64,000 nucleotides of DNA from Hysterangium stoloniferum (lineage: Eukaryota > Basidiomycota > Agaricomycetes > Hysterangiales > Hysterangiaceae): NCBI GenBank assembly GCA_015178975.1, contig WHVD01000031.1, positions 248,001 through 312,000 on the forward strand, written 5' to 3'. The translations under genes and the position numbers were made by a program. Shown here one piece after another: positions 53,770-64,000 of this stretch; within the stretch, counting starts at the first letter, position 1; each line of letters opens with the position of its first letter. The notes below the pieces were generated by a model. It had not been told where the DNA came from. It made no database searches and saw only the letters and a program-made list of their open reading frames with translations.

Positions 53770-54471
53770 CAGCGCTTTGCATTACGTAAGGCGCGCGCTA
53801 GATTTGCGCGGAAATATTGCTGAAAGTTGCGAACCTCGTAGCTTGCTCAATAATTGACCAATTGTCTTGTAACTTAATATACGTATTTTAATACTATATA
53901 TCTAGTATAATATGATGTTATAACTCCAAAATTTGACCTACAGCATGTTTCCCAAAATTGCAGTCCATTTGAGCTTGCGAACCAATTCATGAGCCAACAG
54001 ATGTGTCACTCGCAATGAGCTTGTAATATGTTGTTTTACATGTATCTAGGTAGTAAAAAATGACAGCGCCTGGCTTTTGCGGTCAGAGCTAATGTGAGTG
54101 AGGTTGCCGAGTAAATGCATACAACTACCCTCATACAGGTTTTCAGCTGGTATTTAGACATCAAAAGCCAGGCGCTGTCATTTTTTACTACCTAGATACA
54201 TATAAAACAACATATTACAAGCTCATTGCGAGTGACACATCTGTTGGCTCATGAATTGGTTCGCAAGCTCAAATGGACTGCAATTTTGGGAAACATGCTG
54301 TAGGTCAAATTTTGGAGTTATAACATCATATTACACTAGATATATAGTATTAAAATACGTATATTAAGTTACAAGACAATTGGTCAATTATTGAGCAAGC
54401 TACGAGGTTCGCAACTTTCAGCAATATTTCCGCGCAAATCTAGCGCGCGCCTTACGTAATGAAAAGCGCTG
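53770..54471. mobile_element. Foldback MITE, 702 bp, with 310-bp arms
   Basis: Left arm 53770-54079 and right arm 54162-54471 are near-perfect inverted copies around an 82-bp centre. The ends read CAGCGCTTT...AAAGCGCTG, flanked by TA (53768-53769 and 54472-54473). Removing it and one TA gives the uninterrupted sequence seen near 38578-38592. There is no open frame for a transposase. Confidence 0.93.
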
Positions 54472-54749
54472 TAATGAGGATATTTTCCGCAAATTTTTTG
54501 TACCGTTTGGTAAGTCAGGGATGCAGCAGTTATCGAACTCATTCCAGGATACGTCACAAAATACCTTCATGTACTCAATGCCGGAAAGCCGATAGGCACA
54601 GTGAGTGACAAGAAGTCACCACATCAGCTCCGAAAGCAAACCTCCAAGGCTTTCGAACAATAAATTACCACTTATAATTGTACCATTTGAACGATATGAT
54701 TTTTAGCTATTAAATTATGGGTTATATTTTGCCTTTGGGAATACAAGTT

Positions 54750-55955
54750 TCGGAGATAACCAACGAGGTTCTTCCATGAATTTACCACGACCTTTGTACG
54801 CGTATGGGGAGGCAAGCGCCTGAAGTATGGGTGCAGGGTTTGTGCAATACGTAAGGCTGAATTGTTGGAGGCTAGGAGAACGCTCGAGAGTTTAGATAAC
54901 ATCTTCCGGAGCCATAGCGAACACGCTTACTGCTTCTAAAGGGGGTGTCTTTGACCGGCGGAATAACCAGGGGAGTACTGAGGGAGTGGTTCAATATGTA
55001 CGATTTTCAACTTGGGGAATATGATACGATTAAAAATAGCGAATGTATCGATTTGATGAGCGATGATAGAAATTCTTATGAGTGATGGAAGAGTGAATGC
55101 ATCTCGGATAACGCCTGTGGGGTCTTGGCAGGACTTCCCAGAATGATGTGCGACGCTATCCCGTGCATTGAGTGTGAAAGTTTCTAGACACGGACAGAAT
55201 ATGAGAATAAAAGAGATGGCGTTTCCGCAGATTGGGATGTGGGCGGGTTCGGTCCGTTATTTGGAATGAGGTGTCCGTAAGATACAGTGATGTGAGCTGC
55301 GAAAGCACGCATCCTGGGGTAAATGTGAATGCAGGGAGGGTCCATGTCTGTAGACGCAGGCTACGGAATTTTGGATAATGAAGGAAGTCGGGTCGCAATT
55401 GTAGCATTGTTGGTTCGAAACGATGGCCCGCGTCAAGGAAGAAAAACCCTTCGACTGTGAGTGTTGTATGAACAAGATGGGGCACGTATGAAGGCAGATT
55501 GTCCAGGATATCATTGACTTGATCGTAAGTCGCTGCATTGGTCTCGACTGTGCACCATCGATTCAAATGATCGAGGATATGGGCCATACTTCCCACCCCA
55601 AATCCGTAAATCCCGGTCGAGATAGTTCGACGTCTAGTTAGGTACTCTTGGATCTTTCAAGATATACCTTCGTCCTGTTTACCGCATACATATAATCAAG
55701 GCCAATAACAATACGGGACCAGATCTGTGGTGCAGTCGTTGCCTCCCGCCACCGGCGACAAACACGTAATAGAGTCAAAGGCGCGTCGACCTTCTCAAGG
55801 GCACAGAAACCAAATATGTTGCTGAGCGTTTCTAGAGGGAGCTTGTGAATTGGCGCGATTGATGCGTTAGAAAGTTCGATTTCTCGTGCGAGTCGTTCAT
55901 GTTGGCTTGTCAGCCATGCAGGGCCATCGTCAACGCCTGTATTGCAGGCTGTCAT
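54750..55955 (-). pseudogene. F-box protein gene, broken
   Basis: The frame from 55955 gives LTSQHERLAREIELSNASIA, then the F-box IHKLPLETLSNIFGFCALEK and LLRVCRRWREATTAPQIWSR, which in related proteins binds Skp1 in SCF ubiquitin ligases. A TAA at 55640-55638 interrupts SKST-stop-LDVELSR, and a frameshift leads into 55596-55156 (ILDHLNRWCTVETNAATYDQ, LRLQTWTLPAFTFTPGCVLS), the leucine-rich region typical of basidiomycete F-box proteins. A further piece (SPSLQQFSLTYCTNPAPILQ) precedes the cut at 54748, where the MFS N block begins. The upstream part at 56040-55960 (VEPLPTLHDIARVKNEVNVK) is in another frame and may be a first exon. Confidence 0.75.
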
Positions 55956-56829
55956 TCTTGTTGTCTTCGCTTTACGTTCACCTCGTTCTTGACGCGAGCA
56001 ATGTCGTGTAGAGTAGGCAGGGGCTCAACCATTGCTGATACAATTGGTATGTCAAAAAAACGCGGCCAGATGGGGTTGGGACCTGGGGAGTCTGAGAATA
56101 TGCAATGAGTCAGAGTTGGGAGATCTGAGGGTTCTGAGAATATGATGATGCAAGTTGAAGGAAACAAGTAGTTACTAGAGACAAGGATGGAAACTAAGTG
56201 GATGTTGGTCTGGGATATCCAAATGGAGTCCAGGTGATGGATCATCCTTAAATAACAGAGAGAAATGCTATGAGATAGGATCCAGGGTCGAGCATGATTT
56301 CTGATCCTAACAAACTGTCTGTACCATCTGTACTAAACCTTGTCAGTCTATTGCATGGTATTGGGCTAGAAAGTAAAAATCTTGACAATTCATAAGCATG
56401 TTCTGTGACATTCAGTGTCTTGACTTCAGAACAGGGAATATGAGGAACTAAGGTTACTTGATGAGGTATGTAAACTCTTGGTTAATCATCAGAAACCTAG
56501 TAGTCTATCTCACTTGGGTAAATGGTTAGCAACATGCCAGCATTAAGAGCTGATATATTAAGATATCATACAGTGTTTAAAGGTTGACCCATTTCATCAC
56601 CCATTGTAGGTAAATCTTGATAATAGAGATAAAAGGTAGATCTTGATGATGGAAGATCATGAAACTACAAGGACTTAGAATAGAGAGTATTTGCAACTAA
56701 TATCTTATACCTATAGGGGCATTCAATCAGAGGAGTGTTTCAGCCATGCAGCTATCTACTGCCACATTAGAACTTCAATTGGCTCATGCCTCAGTTGTTT
56801 CCCTGCCTTCTTTGAGAGGTGACTGAGTT
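55956..56829. other. F-box upstream region and unassigned sequence
   Basis: Up to about 56245 this may be F-box promoter or first exon. From 56250 it is AT-rich and leads into gag. No other gene is visible. Confidence 0.35.
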
Positions 56830-57236
56830 CAGGCATTCCCTACCCTCACCTTTCTGCCCAGCATGCCAAGGTCAAGGAACCTGACACTTCAAAGTTGTGG
56901 CCATTCCTTATGCTATGCAACCTCAACTTCAATGACTGGCCTGATGACTTTGCCACTGACAGAAGCAAGGTTATATTTGTTTTATCATTTCTTTGAAGCA
57001 CTGCCATGAACTGGTTTGAACCAGCACTCAACAACCTTGACAATTATCAACCTGGATGGCTTAACAACCACTCATCCTTCATCACACAACTTAGACTCAA
57101 TTTTGGGCCCCACAATACTGTCAGTGATGCCAAAGCTACTTTGGCCAATATCAAAATGAAGGACAGCCAGCAGATCACTGAATCTATTGTCCAGTTCAGC
57201 TCTCTTGCCACTCTCATTGATTAAGGTGACTCTACC

Positions 57237-58353
57237 TGTTACGACTGGAAAATCTATTAGGTATAACGAGTATTGCAGAAGTAAGTGCGCGTATGAAAAA
57301 GGTGAGACAAAAATGTCTCGAAAAGATGCAATGCATCATATTGTTCAATCTCCTCTCGAAAGTACTATTATATACGCGTAGTATAGTTAGGGAATCTCTC
57401 AGCGAATGTTTAATCGCTGAGAGTAAGTGATATGTTTATTGCCTGTTCACAAAACAAAACTTATCTATGTATTTAGTACTTAAACGTCTTTAGGTATTGT
57501 ATAATATAGCGAACGTTTAATCGCTGAGATACGTAAATGTCTTTAAAATCCCACCAGACTCCAGGCACTAACTCATATGCACCCACGCCCTAGAAGCACC
57601 AATTGTCAGTTTACAGGAATTCCCACCTGGACTCTGTACATCAGACTTGTCTATGTTTGACCTCATTACATCGTGTATCAGTCACCGGAATACCCCCGGA
57701 CTCCGTCCCTGTCTATGTCCAACCTCATCCCACATGTCAGTCACCGGACCCCACTCAGAATCCCATCATCACTCTAACTGAGCCCCGTTCCTGTTTTAGT
57801 CAAATGACCTGTCATGATTCGGACTCCACTCCCGCTCTGTTTCCCGTTATGGTCTATGATTTGTCACGATTCAGATTCCGCTCCATTCTGTCCTGTTCCT
57901 AACACCAATTTGGTGTTTACTATTCTCATTTTATGTTTTGCTAGTTCTGTTTCATTATTACTGGATTTGGTATGTCATTCACTCCACGGTCTATATAGTC
58001 TGGCAGATGTTGTACATACAATCCAGTCAGAAAATCGGCTTAGATTCCCCCCAGTAATCTAATACCTTTTCTGCTCTAAACTCCTCCTTGAATTACACTG
58101 CTCACACTAGTCGGGGCCCACGGGCTCCGATGCATCTATCTCTTTTATTTATCTCAACTCCCCGACCTCTCGACCCACGACCTCCAACCTACGATCCCTC
58201 GACCCACGAACCCCACCCAGACTCCCCGGGATTCCCATCCACCTGTCTGAAATTGGACGACACAATCTCGCGAAGGCACAGCCTATAAGCTGAAGCCAAG
58301 TCCTACCAGATATCCCGTGGGTTTCTCTGGAGACCCCCCATGTACATACCCTA
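57237..58353 (+). repeat. LTR-B copy 5, carrying a small insertion
   Basis: It starts TGTTACGACTGGA, is interrupted at 57255-57544, resumes CCCACCAGACTCC and ends in ACATACCCT, lacking the terminal bases. No 5-bp duplication remains because the right end is lost. The TATA box and ATAAGCTGAAGCCAAGTCCT core are present. Confidence 0.8.
57255..57544. mobile_element. 290-bp insertion with a perfect hairpin, AAAATC duplication
   Basis: It lies between two copies of AAAATC (57249-57254 and 57545-57550) in LTR-B. It contains CTCTCAGCGA, 8 bp, TCGCTGAGAG (57396-57423), and the phrase GTTTAATCGCTGAGA twice. Terminal inverted repeats are not evident. The class is unknown. Confidence 0.55.
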
Positions 58354-58990
58354 TTGTCTCAAGGATGACATCTGTTGAGGTGACAGCAAGCTGACCACTC
58401 TCATTGATATGTATTGCATCAAGGCTCAGCAATGTGATGCTCATTATTGGGAGCAGCACACCCAGGTTAATTGTGAAACATCTTCAGACCATCCAACAAG
58501 AAGCAACCAAGACAATGAACAGGTATCCTCATCAATGGCAAGAATAGCCACATTGGCAAATACTCCTCAAAGAAGTCCAAGGATTAAAAAGGACCAAATC
58601 AACTTCTAAAATGACACTGCAGCCTCTAGCAGTAATACCAACACCCCCACAACAAATCCCAAAGATGATTTGAGCACCAAGCTTGAGATGGTAAGCTGGC
58701 ACCAGAGGAAAAACAGTGACAAAAGGACAACAACCTTTGCCTTTGGTGTGGCACCCCTAGCCACATGGCAAACAACTGTCCTTTGAACAACAACACCAAG
58801 GCTTGCACTGCCAAGGCTGAAAGGCCCTTGGAGATGCCAACATTGGTGACCAAGTCAAAAACAGTATAAGCAACTCCTTGAGCACCCACACCTGTCAGGA
58901 TTGTGTTGGATCATCCTGTGCAATTAGTGGCCTTCTGGGCTCAATGCATCCACTCTTTTAGATCTTCAAACCATTTTTTGCTCCCTTGGC

Positions 58991-59090
58991 ACTTGTAACC
59001 CTCAGACTATTTCCTTTTCTTGTAATTCTGCTCTCGGTTAATCATGGCCTCCAAACTTATCGTAACCTTCCCATTCCTATTCAAGTTTAT
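58991..59090 (+). repeat. LTR-C fragment
   Basis: ACTTGTAACCCTCAGACTAT and what follows match the middle of LTR-C copy 1 (7529-7630). It is truncated on both sides. Confidence 0.6.
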
Positions 59091-59340
59091 TTGATACATA
59101 TGCATAGAATGGACTATCTAAAATTATCTATTTTTTAAAAGTATTAGTGTTTCAAACTACTAATTTTTTTTATTGTCTAATTGTGTCTGGAAAGATTCTT
59201 TAGTTTGTAATGTACAAGAGAGTTTAAAACTTTCAAAAAGTTTTAAAAACCAAATTATGTTTGAATCACATCCCAGATGTTTAAATGACCTTTAGAGTAT
59301 ATTAGAATTTGGTATACTTAATAGTTTTCAAATATCCTCC
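59091..59340 (-). mobile_element. MITE-D copy 3, truncated
   Basis: It matches the last 250 bp of MITE-D copy 1 and ends in ATATCCTCC followed by TAA. The other end is missing. It interrupts a gypsy reverse transcriptase. Confidence 0.75.
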
Positions 59341-59343
59341 TAA

Positions 59344-59493
59344 GGGATCTATCCTTTTTCCTAACAAAAAGGATGGGTGCTCTGAAAGGAGACTTTAATG
59401 GCAGAATAAAACCTATGGACAAATGTTTGTCTAGGAAATCTCAGATAGCAGAGAGTTCCCTGGAGGACAGCAGGTAAATATGTCCAAGGGGAG
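59344..59493 (-). pseudogene. Gypsy reverse transcriptase N-terminal fragment
   Basis: The minus-strand reading is PLGHIYLLSSRELSAI, stop, then [19 protein letters not shown] and [13 protein letters not shown]. This is the conserved start of gypsy reverse transcriptase (P-x-G-x-I-Y-x-L-S...E-L, then GFI-P-x-x-S-P, then ILFVKKKDGSLR). It is bounded by LTR-C on one side and MITE-D on the other. It has only about 50 codons. Confidence 0.8.
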
Positions 59494-60207
59494 TGTTAAG
59501 AACTGAAAACTGACTAATGTTGGTGGCCGACAGGGACCGATCAGAAGGACTTGGCTTCAGCTTATGTGCTGCGCCCTCACAAATGTCTGTAGGGTGTCCT
59601 TAGATTTTGGACGGGCGAAGACTAATCTTAAAGAGCTCCTTTCGGCGAGATACTGATCGGAACCGAAGGACAAGTCGAGCGTTGGGCCAAGGGGTTGGGG
59701 CCAGGAGTGGGCGAGCGCACGCGAAGGCAGATGGGGGGATTCTTAGTATGAGACTGTTACAGACGTATGAGGGTATTCTGAGTCGATATTCTGATTGCCT
59801 AGTACAGCGGGTTCATATACAAGTAACAGGCGTCTAGAAAATACTAATGGGGAGAAGGGCGGAAAATGGTATTAACAATAAGCTTGACTAGGAACGGGAA
59901 GTTTATGATTAGTTTGGAGGCCGATGATAACCGAGAGCGGGATTACGATAAAAGGAAATAGTTCAAGGACTACAAATATAGATAGACATATGTGAAACAT
60001 AAGATTGAACGGATCAACATAATAAAAGGGACGTATCAAAAGTTTGACCAGACAATACGAGTTATTTTGACGTGGGCGTAAATGGAGTTTGATCTTCGCG
60101 AAAACATATGTCAGCTTCGGGGCCGATGGTTTCCGAAATGGTGACTTGAAAACGTTGATAAGTGGCGATAACCTCGGGATCGATAGGGTTGCGACACGGT
60201 CGTAACA
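59494..60207 (-). repeat. LTR-C copy 3, reverse
   Basis: On the plus strand it starts TGTTAAGAACTGAAAACTG and ends ACACGGTCGTAACA. The flanks GGGAG and GTATC do not match. The base order after it (in LTR sense GATAC before TGTTACG) is the same as at LTR-C copy 1. Confidence 0.82.
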
Positions 60208-60554
60208 GTATCACAATCCCAGAGGACAGTATAGGTTGAAAATATACATAGGGGCCTGAACAACATGGTTCTTAACAGAAAGGTTCTAAATCAATATTTG
60301 AACTGGAGATTAGTAGAATACAAAAGACAATAATTTATACTAAAAGATTCAATGACAGACAGATGAGTGGGATGGAAGGAAAGTGGGGTATGAGTATAAA
60401 TGAGAATCAATGGGAAGCTAGAATGTGCAGAAGCCCCCAATATGACATGGGAAGGGTAATCACAGGCACATAGGAAGCCGGAAGTCCAATGTGGAGCAAA
60501 ACACCTGGGGTTTAAGAGGAACAAGTTGGGAAAGAATGAAAATACTATTCTGAG
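60208..60554. other. Unassigned interval
   Basis: There is no LTR terminus and no domain. It lies between LTR-C and a Helitron tail. Confidence 0.35.
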
Positions 60555-60827
60555 CCAAATATGACTGTTGATGTAGTGTTCAAGGACATTATTATTCAGA
60601 CATGGGTAAGTATTCAGGCCCAGTTGCAAAGAGAGACTGACTTATATATGTCTTTTAGGTCTAATGATTTCAAAATGTATATAAAAGTATAGAATGATAA
60701 ATAATTAATAAAATTTAAATAAGTTTTTGAGTTAGATGACATGCTCTGATAAATGCTTAGAATTGTTGATACAGAGTAAAGTTGTGGGGGGCACGCCCCC
60801 CCCCCCACGGGTCATAGCCTTGTAGAC
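60555..60827 (+). mobile_element. Helitron 3' end fragment
   Basis: The plus frame reads NMTVDVVFKDIIIQTW and hits a GTAAGT donor, the same C-terminus and intron as in the minus-strand Helitron. The intron acceptor CTTTTAG is near 60657. The fragment ends with a G5/C5-rich hairpin (60785-60812) and GGGTCATAGCCTTG before T. Only the tail of the element is present. Confidence 0.65.
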
Positions 60828-60959
60828 CTTTTCATAGGTCAGCCTGGGATGCACTCCTTTGTCTCGGTAATCTCATTATGTAATCGAAGACAGCGATGCT
60901 CTAGGCGCGTCATTTGGTCTAGCACGACGCCGGTACTTCGCATTCATTTTTCCGGATCA
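60828..60959. other. Start of a repeat-poor tail
   Basis: No repeat or gene was recognised after the Helitron terminus. Confidence 0.4.
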
Positions 60960-62370
60960 CTCGACTTGCCTATACCGACGATGTATTGCGATCTTGCGAA
61001 GCCATAATTAATAACGACGATGCGGTTGATGTTGCGGAGGCGTAATTCAAACTCGGTATTATATCTGAGCCGCGGGCCGGCAATACCCTTGACCACCTTT
61101 TGCCGATTCGTGACAGCTTGCGAAGGACACGGTAGACATATGACAACGTCGAAGAGAAAGGAATTACTGCGGATTGTCTCAAGTACGTCAATGCTTCACA
61201 CAGCTGAGATTTCCTGGCACGCATCTCGAATGATGGCGAGGAGCAACCGGACAAACTCATTATCCTTGATTGATTAGATGCAGGAGACGTCATTTGTTTT
61301 CGAACACGTTTGACTCTGCGAAGCTTTGGCGTGTTGACACCGTGAAAACGCCGTGTGTAAACTATGCCGATCAAGTGAAGTACGGTACCGACGGTAAAAG
61401 TAAAAACGAAAGAAGCACCGAGGTCATGATATTCCCATCTATTAATCCTTATATAGCGTATCATTCGCAGTTCCCGAATAACCTCACCATCTTTGATTGG
61501 GTCCTTGCTTTGACCAGCTAGCTACCAACTGCGGTTTAATTGCCAAGAGGGAAGCAGCAGTATTGCTTCACGAACAATATATGATGGATGATAGAGGTCG
61601 TCTGAACCCTTTTTTCCGTAGGCACGGGAGAGGATATATTAGACGCCAATGATTTTCCCTGCGAATCTTCGGATCCTCAGTGTACACACGTGATTCTTCA
61701 GAAAGCAGCAATAGCAGATCGCTTCTTTAGTACATCAAGAACCGCTAATATCACAATCGATCAAGACGAATCGAACGACATGCCAATAATCAAAATTACA
61801 GCAGGCAGAACGGAGATTTCCTGATATAGTGCGCAGTTCAGAGCAGACAGTTGCTGTGTGGCTGGGTAATGACAATAGCGTGAGAGTAGGAACCGCTGGC
61901 CATCAGAGTGTAATTTACATCAAAACTCCCTTTGTTCACTATTATGGTGATAGTCATTATATAAGTATATAAAGCGGAGCAAGAAAGTCTCCTGCTGTAT
62001 GAATTGCAGATAGGCATAGACAGCCATTTATGATAATTATAAGCAGATTTAGACCTTGACTTGGCCCGATATAGGTGGGCACATGGCTAGCATAGCCATA
62101 CCGTAGCAACTGGTATGTTTTCCCAATCGTAGTAGAGTTTTCGCGGGCTTTCAAGATTACTATGTCATCTTCTGATCTTTCTGCTGAATGTGTCGGATGT
62201 ACCGTTGGTCCGGTTGGACGACCGAATGTTAATTCCTAAATACACCAGAATTACAGATGTGTAGAGTACAAGTGTGATTGCATATGATCCAGCCCATAAC
62301 ACAGTGCTGACATTTATTAACATTTTCCTGCGATAGTTGTGAGCGGGTATTAGCAGGCAACGATACAATT
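60960..62370 (-). CDS. Possible multi-exon membrane protein, unrecognised
   Basis: Three minus-strand open pieces with hydrophobic segments lie in order: 62368-62165 (STVLWAGSYAITLVLYTSV then ILVYLGINI), 62154-61957 (GLNLLIIIINGCLCLSAI) and 61464-60970 (GASFVFTFTVGTVLHLIGIV followed by a basic tail). Each could be an exon of one membrane protein, but I could not fix splice sites or a start. No family motif is recognised. Base composition here is unlike the transposon region, which supports host sequence. The exact boundaries are uncertain. Confidence 0.28.
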
Positions 62371-62453
62371 GACGACATACGTATTAGCATGATAACCAGA
62401 ACGATGGCCGGAAGCTGGAGGCCAGCTCCAACGTCGACCCTAAAGGCACTGCT

Positions 62454-62876
62454 TTACCTGCCTCGTGAGCCATAGGGTGGGACGATACTCTCTTCAGGAA
62501 CGTTTGGGAACACCATACCCCCAGCGTGAATATCATAGGTAATCTGGATCCCCCCACGCTGCGGATTAACAAATGTAAAGACGTGTGTGGAGCAGCTCGA
62601 GGACAAAAAGGTACGAACGCCGTGAATGGTCTGTCTTGATTTAGCGATGCGTCCGATCGCCGTCTCGCCCGTATATGGATTATGAACGAAAATCACATCG
62701 GTTCCCAGCTGTCGAGAAAAGGTGAGTGCACGCTTGAGACTACGAAATTTCTGCACGCACTTGATATCTGGGACGATTAGCGTTGATGATATCGGCTTCG
62801 CTATCTGAACGAGACATGGAAGAAACCTCGAGAATACGAAGGGGTATCGAAGAGCGTTGGGAGGCAGCAGCAGCAT
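62454..62876 (-). CDS. Hypothetical open frame, unrecognised
   Basis: A 140-codon minus-strand frame from 62876 reads LGTDVIFVHNPYTGETAIGR, IHGVRTFLSSSCSTHVFTFV and PNVPEESIVPPYGSRGR. It has no obvious low-complexity bias and stands in repeat-poor sequence. No domain or signal peptide is recognised, and shadow coding cannot be excluded. It could be an upstream exon group of the membrane-protein candidate. Confidence 0.25.
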   Translation of the reverse strand: MLLLPPNALRYPFVFSRFLPCLVQIAKPISSTLIVPDIKCVQKFRSLKRALTFSRQLGTDVIFVHNPYTGETAIGRIAKSRQTIHGVRTFLSSSCSTHVFTFVNPQRGGIQITYDIHAGGMVFPNVPEESIVPPYGSRGR

Positions 62877-64000
62877 GGGAGAGTCAGATGGTGACTCGCT
62901 TTTATATGTGTTGCAGTGCTAAAAGGGCCGAGTGGGGGTGGGGCCGGTCGCCATGGGTGCGGTTTCTTGTCCCGGGGCCAATGTAGGCTTAAACACGCAG
63001 AGTGCGTGACGGAGGGAAGATGTCATTTGCAATTAAAAATGATCATTCGATGACTTCATCGAATTCATTAGGGTAATTAGTTGCCTTTGTCGAACCAGCC
63101 ACCTTTATGATCAGGCCCGCCGAAAATCTATAGATATGCCATGCCCGTGGGCACATGCCGTATAATGTCAATGCTGAGGAACGCCCGCCGACTGAACAGT
63201 GCACGAACAATAACAAGATGAAGAATTACGTAATAATACATTAATAAATCGTTGCTAACGGCGATAAGGTTTTTACTTCCGTTCGAGACTAAAGCTACTA
63301 CGTACCTAAGCATTTCAAAGGATATTTTAAATATTAAGCTATGTTGACGACTTTTCCGGCTCTGGTGGTGGGTGGTACCAGCTAAGATAAGAACACAGCC
63401 AGGATGGCTGTCTTAGAAACCGATGCTAATTCAATCATTGAATACGAAGCGTCAGCCACCAGTTACTCGATTTAGTCAAAGACGTGTATATATAGCACAC
63501 ATGATTAGCCTCGGGTCAACGATGACTGAGTCACATGATACTCGATCCTAACACGCTCAAGATATGTTCTTTATCCGAGAAGCGACCTCCGTAACGTGGT
63601 TTGAGTTCTAACCCTAAACCTATGTTGTACGTTTTGCAAATAGCTTGCAGGCTCGCGATCACCTCCCCCTTCCTGCGAGGTCATCTTCCCCATCATAGAG
63701 CGACCATACTCAAAAGACAATTTAAATTCCAAACTCGATCATGTATGACGTAGTAGCCAGGATTGGCAAGAAGTCTCAGTTGAGCATCTTCGTATCTTAC
63801 GGTATATTGCCATGCTGTGAATGACCCTCAAAGGGCTCTGATTAGTTGCATTTCTATCTGCACCGTTGTTGATCCACGAGTCATCCTGGCACTCAAATTG
63901 CAAAATTGTCAAATCGCGAAGGCCGACCAATTAGAAAGCCACGATGCTATCCCGGCGTCTTAAAATATGACTTTGACCAATGAGAACCAAGGTCACTCCG
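62877..64000. other. Repeat-poor sequence with no recognised gene
   Basis: Only short open frames occur. No LTR end, tRNA-like arm or conserved motif was seen to the end of the window. Confidence 0.4.

Larger units (their letters stand above)
52949..54748 (-). repeat. N block of the inverted segmental duplication (arm 2)
   Basis: It matches 38296-39394 in inverse orientation and carries the inserted foldback element at 53770-54471. The outer edge at about 54748 cuts the 3' end of the F-box gene. Confidence 0.85.
56830..58990 (+). pseudogene. Gypsy gag split by LTR-B
   Basis: 56830-57236 encodes the capsid part (HAKVKEPDTSKLWPFLM-like start, NWFEPALNNLDNYQPGWLNN, FGPHNTVSDAKATLANIKMK). 58354-58620 resumes with CIKAQQCDAHYWEQHTQVNC and a Ser-rich linker. 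58680-58860 has KLxPEEKQ and the CCHC knuckle LCLWCGTPSHMANNCPLN, ending at a join with LTR-C debris at 58990. The Gag would coat the RNA genome, with the knuckle binding RNA. Several frameshifts and stops are present. About 40 bp of gag were lost at the LTR-B junction. Confidence 0.82.

Noticed and set aside
58626..58889. Open minus-strand frame with near-identical twin at 37080-37340
   Set aside because: Both are the antisense of the gypsy zinc-knuckle region; the sense strand gives the CCHC motif, so these are shadow frames kept by repeat copying.
63600..63630. Possible telomere-like CCCTAA sequence
   Set aside because: Only a single imperfect occurrence; no tandem array.
1..64000. tRNA or rRNA genes
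   Set aside because: No cloverleaf-like arms with A and B box consensus or rRNA-like sequence was noticed by eye; a tRNA scan would be needed to exclude short genes.

Overview
The window looks like a transposon-choked stretch of a basidiomycete (probably Agaricomycete) nuclear genome. The evidence is GT-AG spliceosomal introns of about 50 bp, Agaricomycete-style F-box and fungal transcription-factor sequences, Ty3/gypsy and Ty1/copia elements with 5-bp target duplications, Tc1-like elements, a Helitron and no prokaryote-style operons. The organism call is inference; no species can be named.

Region 1 (1 to about 37.3 kb) is almost entirely nested repeats. Seven LTR families, named here A to H without D, can be separated, most as solo LTRs whose ends and 5-bp target duplications can be read directly. 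Order of insertion can be reconstructed: LTR-A (11569-13893) holds LTR-C and LTR-E; LTR-A (14166-16933) sits in a gypsy integrase and holds a 675-bp MITE and an LTR-B; a degenerate copia element (Copia-2, from 17264) holds LTR-B, a Tc1-like element and LTR-A; a minus-strand Helitron (about 25.0-34.7 kb) holds LTR-B and LTR-F, and LTR-F holds a nearly intact copia element (Copia-1, 29137-34304) whose LTRs differ at only two visible positions. A second Tc1-like element sits in an LTR-H at 4.9-6.5 kb.

Region 2 (about 37.4-54.8 kb) is gene-bearing and rearranged. It has a spliced major-facilitator (Dal5/allantoate permease-like) gene on the plus strand (38811-41583) whose 23 predicted exons sum to an open 510-codon frame. 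Two C-terminal pseudogene copies lie at 44.4 and 49.5 kb, and one inverted N-terminal copy at 52.9-53.6 kb. The N block and C block join in MFS-1 inside one long intron at a 7-bp microhomology. Two four-exon, HNH-nuclease-like genes lie in opposite orientations (41941-43236 minus; 51281-52498 plus), both with open spliced frames. A fungal transcription-factor pseudogene and a short copia solo LTR lie between. A 702-bp foldback element with 310-bp arms sits in the inverted MFS block, and the matching empty site is preserved in the other copy.

Region 3 (54.8-64 kb) has a broken F-box gene cut by the inverted duplication, then gypsy gag, LTR-B, LTR-C, MITE and Helitron-tail fragments to about 60.83 kb. 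A repeat-poor tail follows with only weak, unrecognised minus-strand coding signals. The genes do not form an obvious pathway; the coherent story is serial transposition followed by local duplication and inversion.
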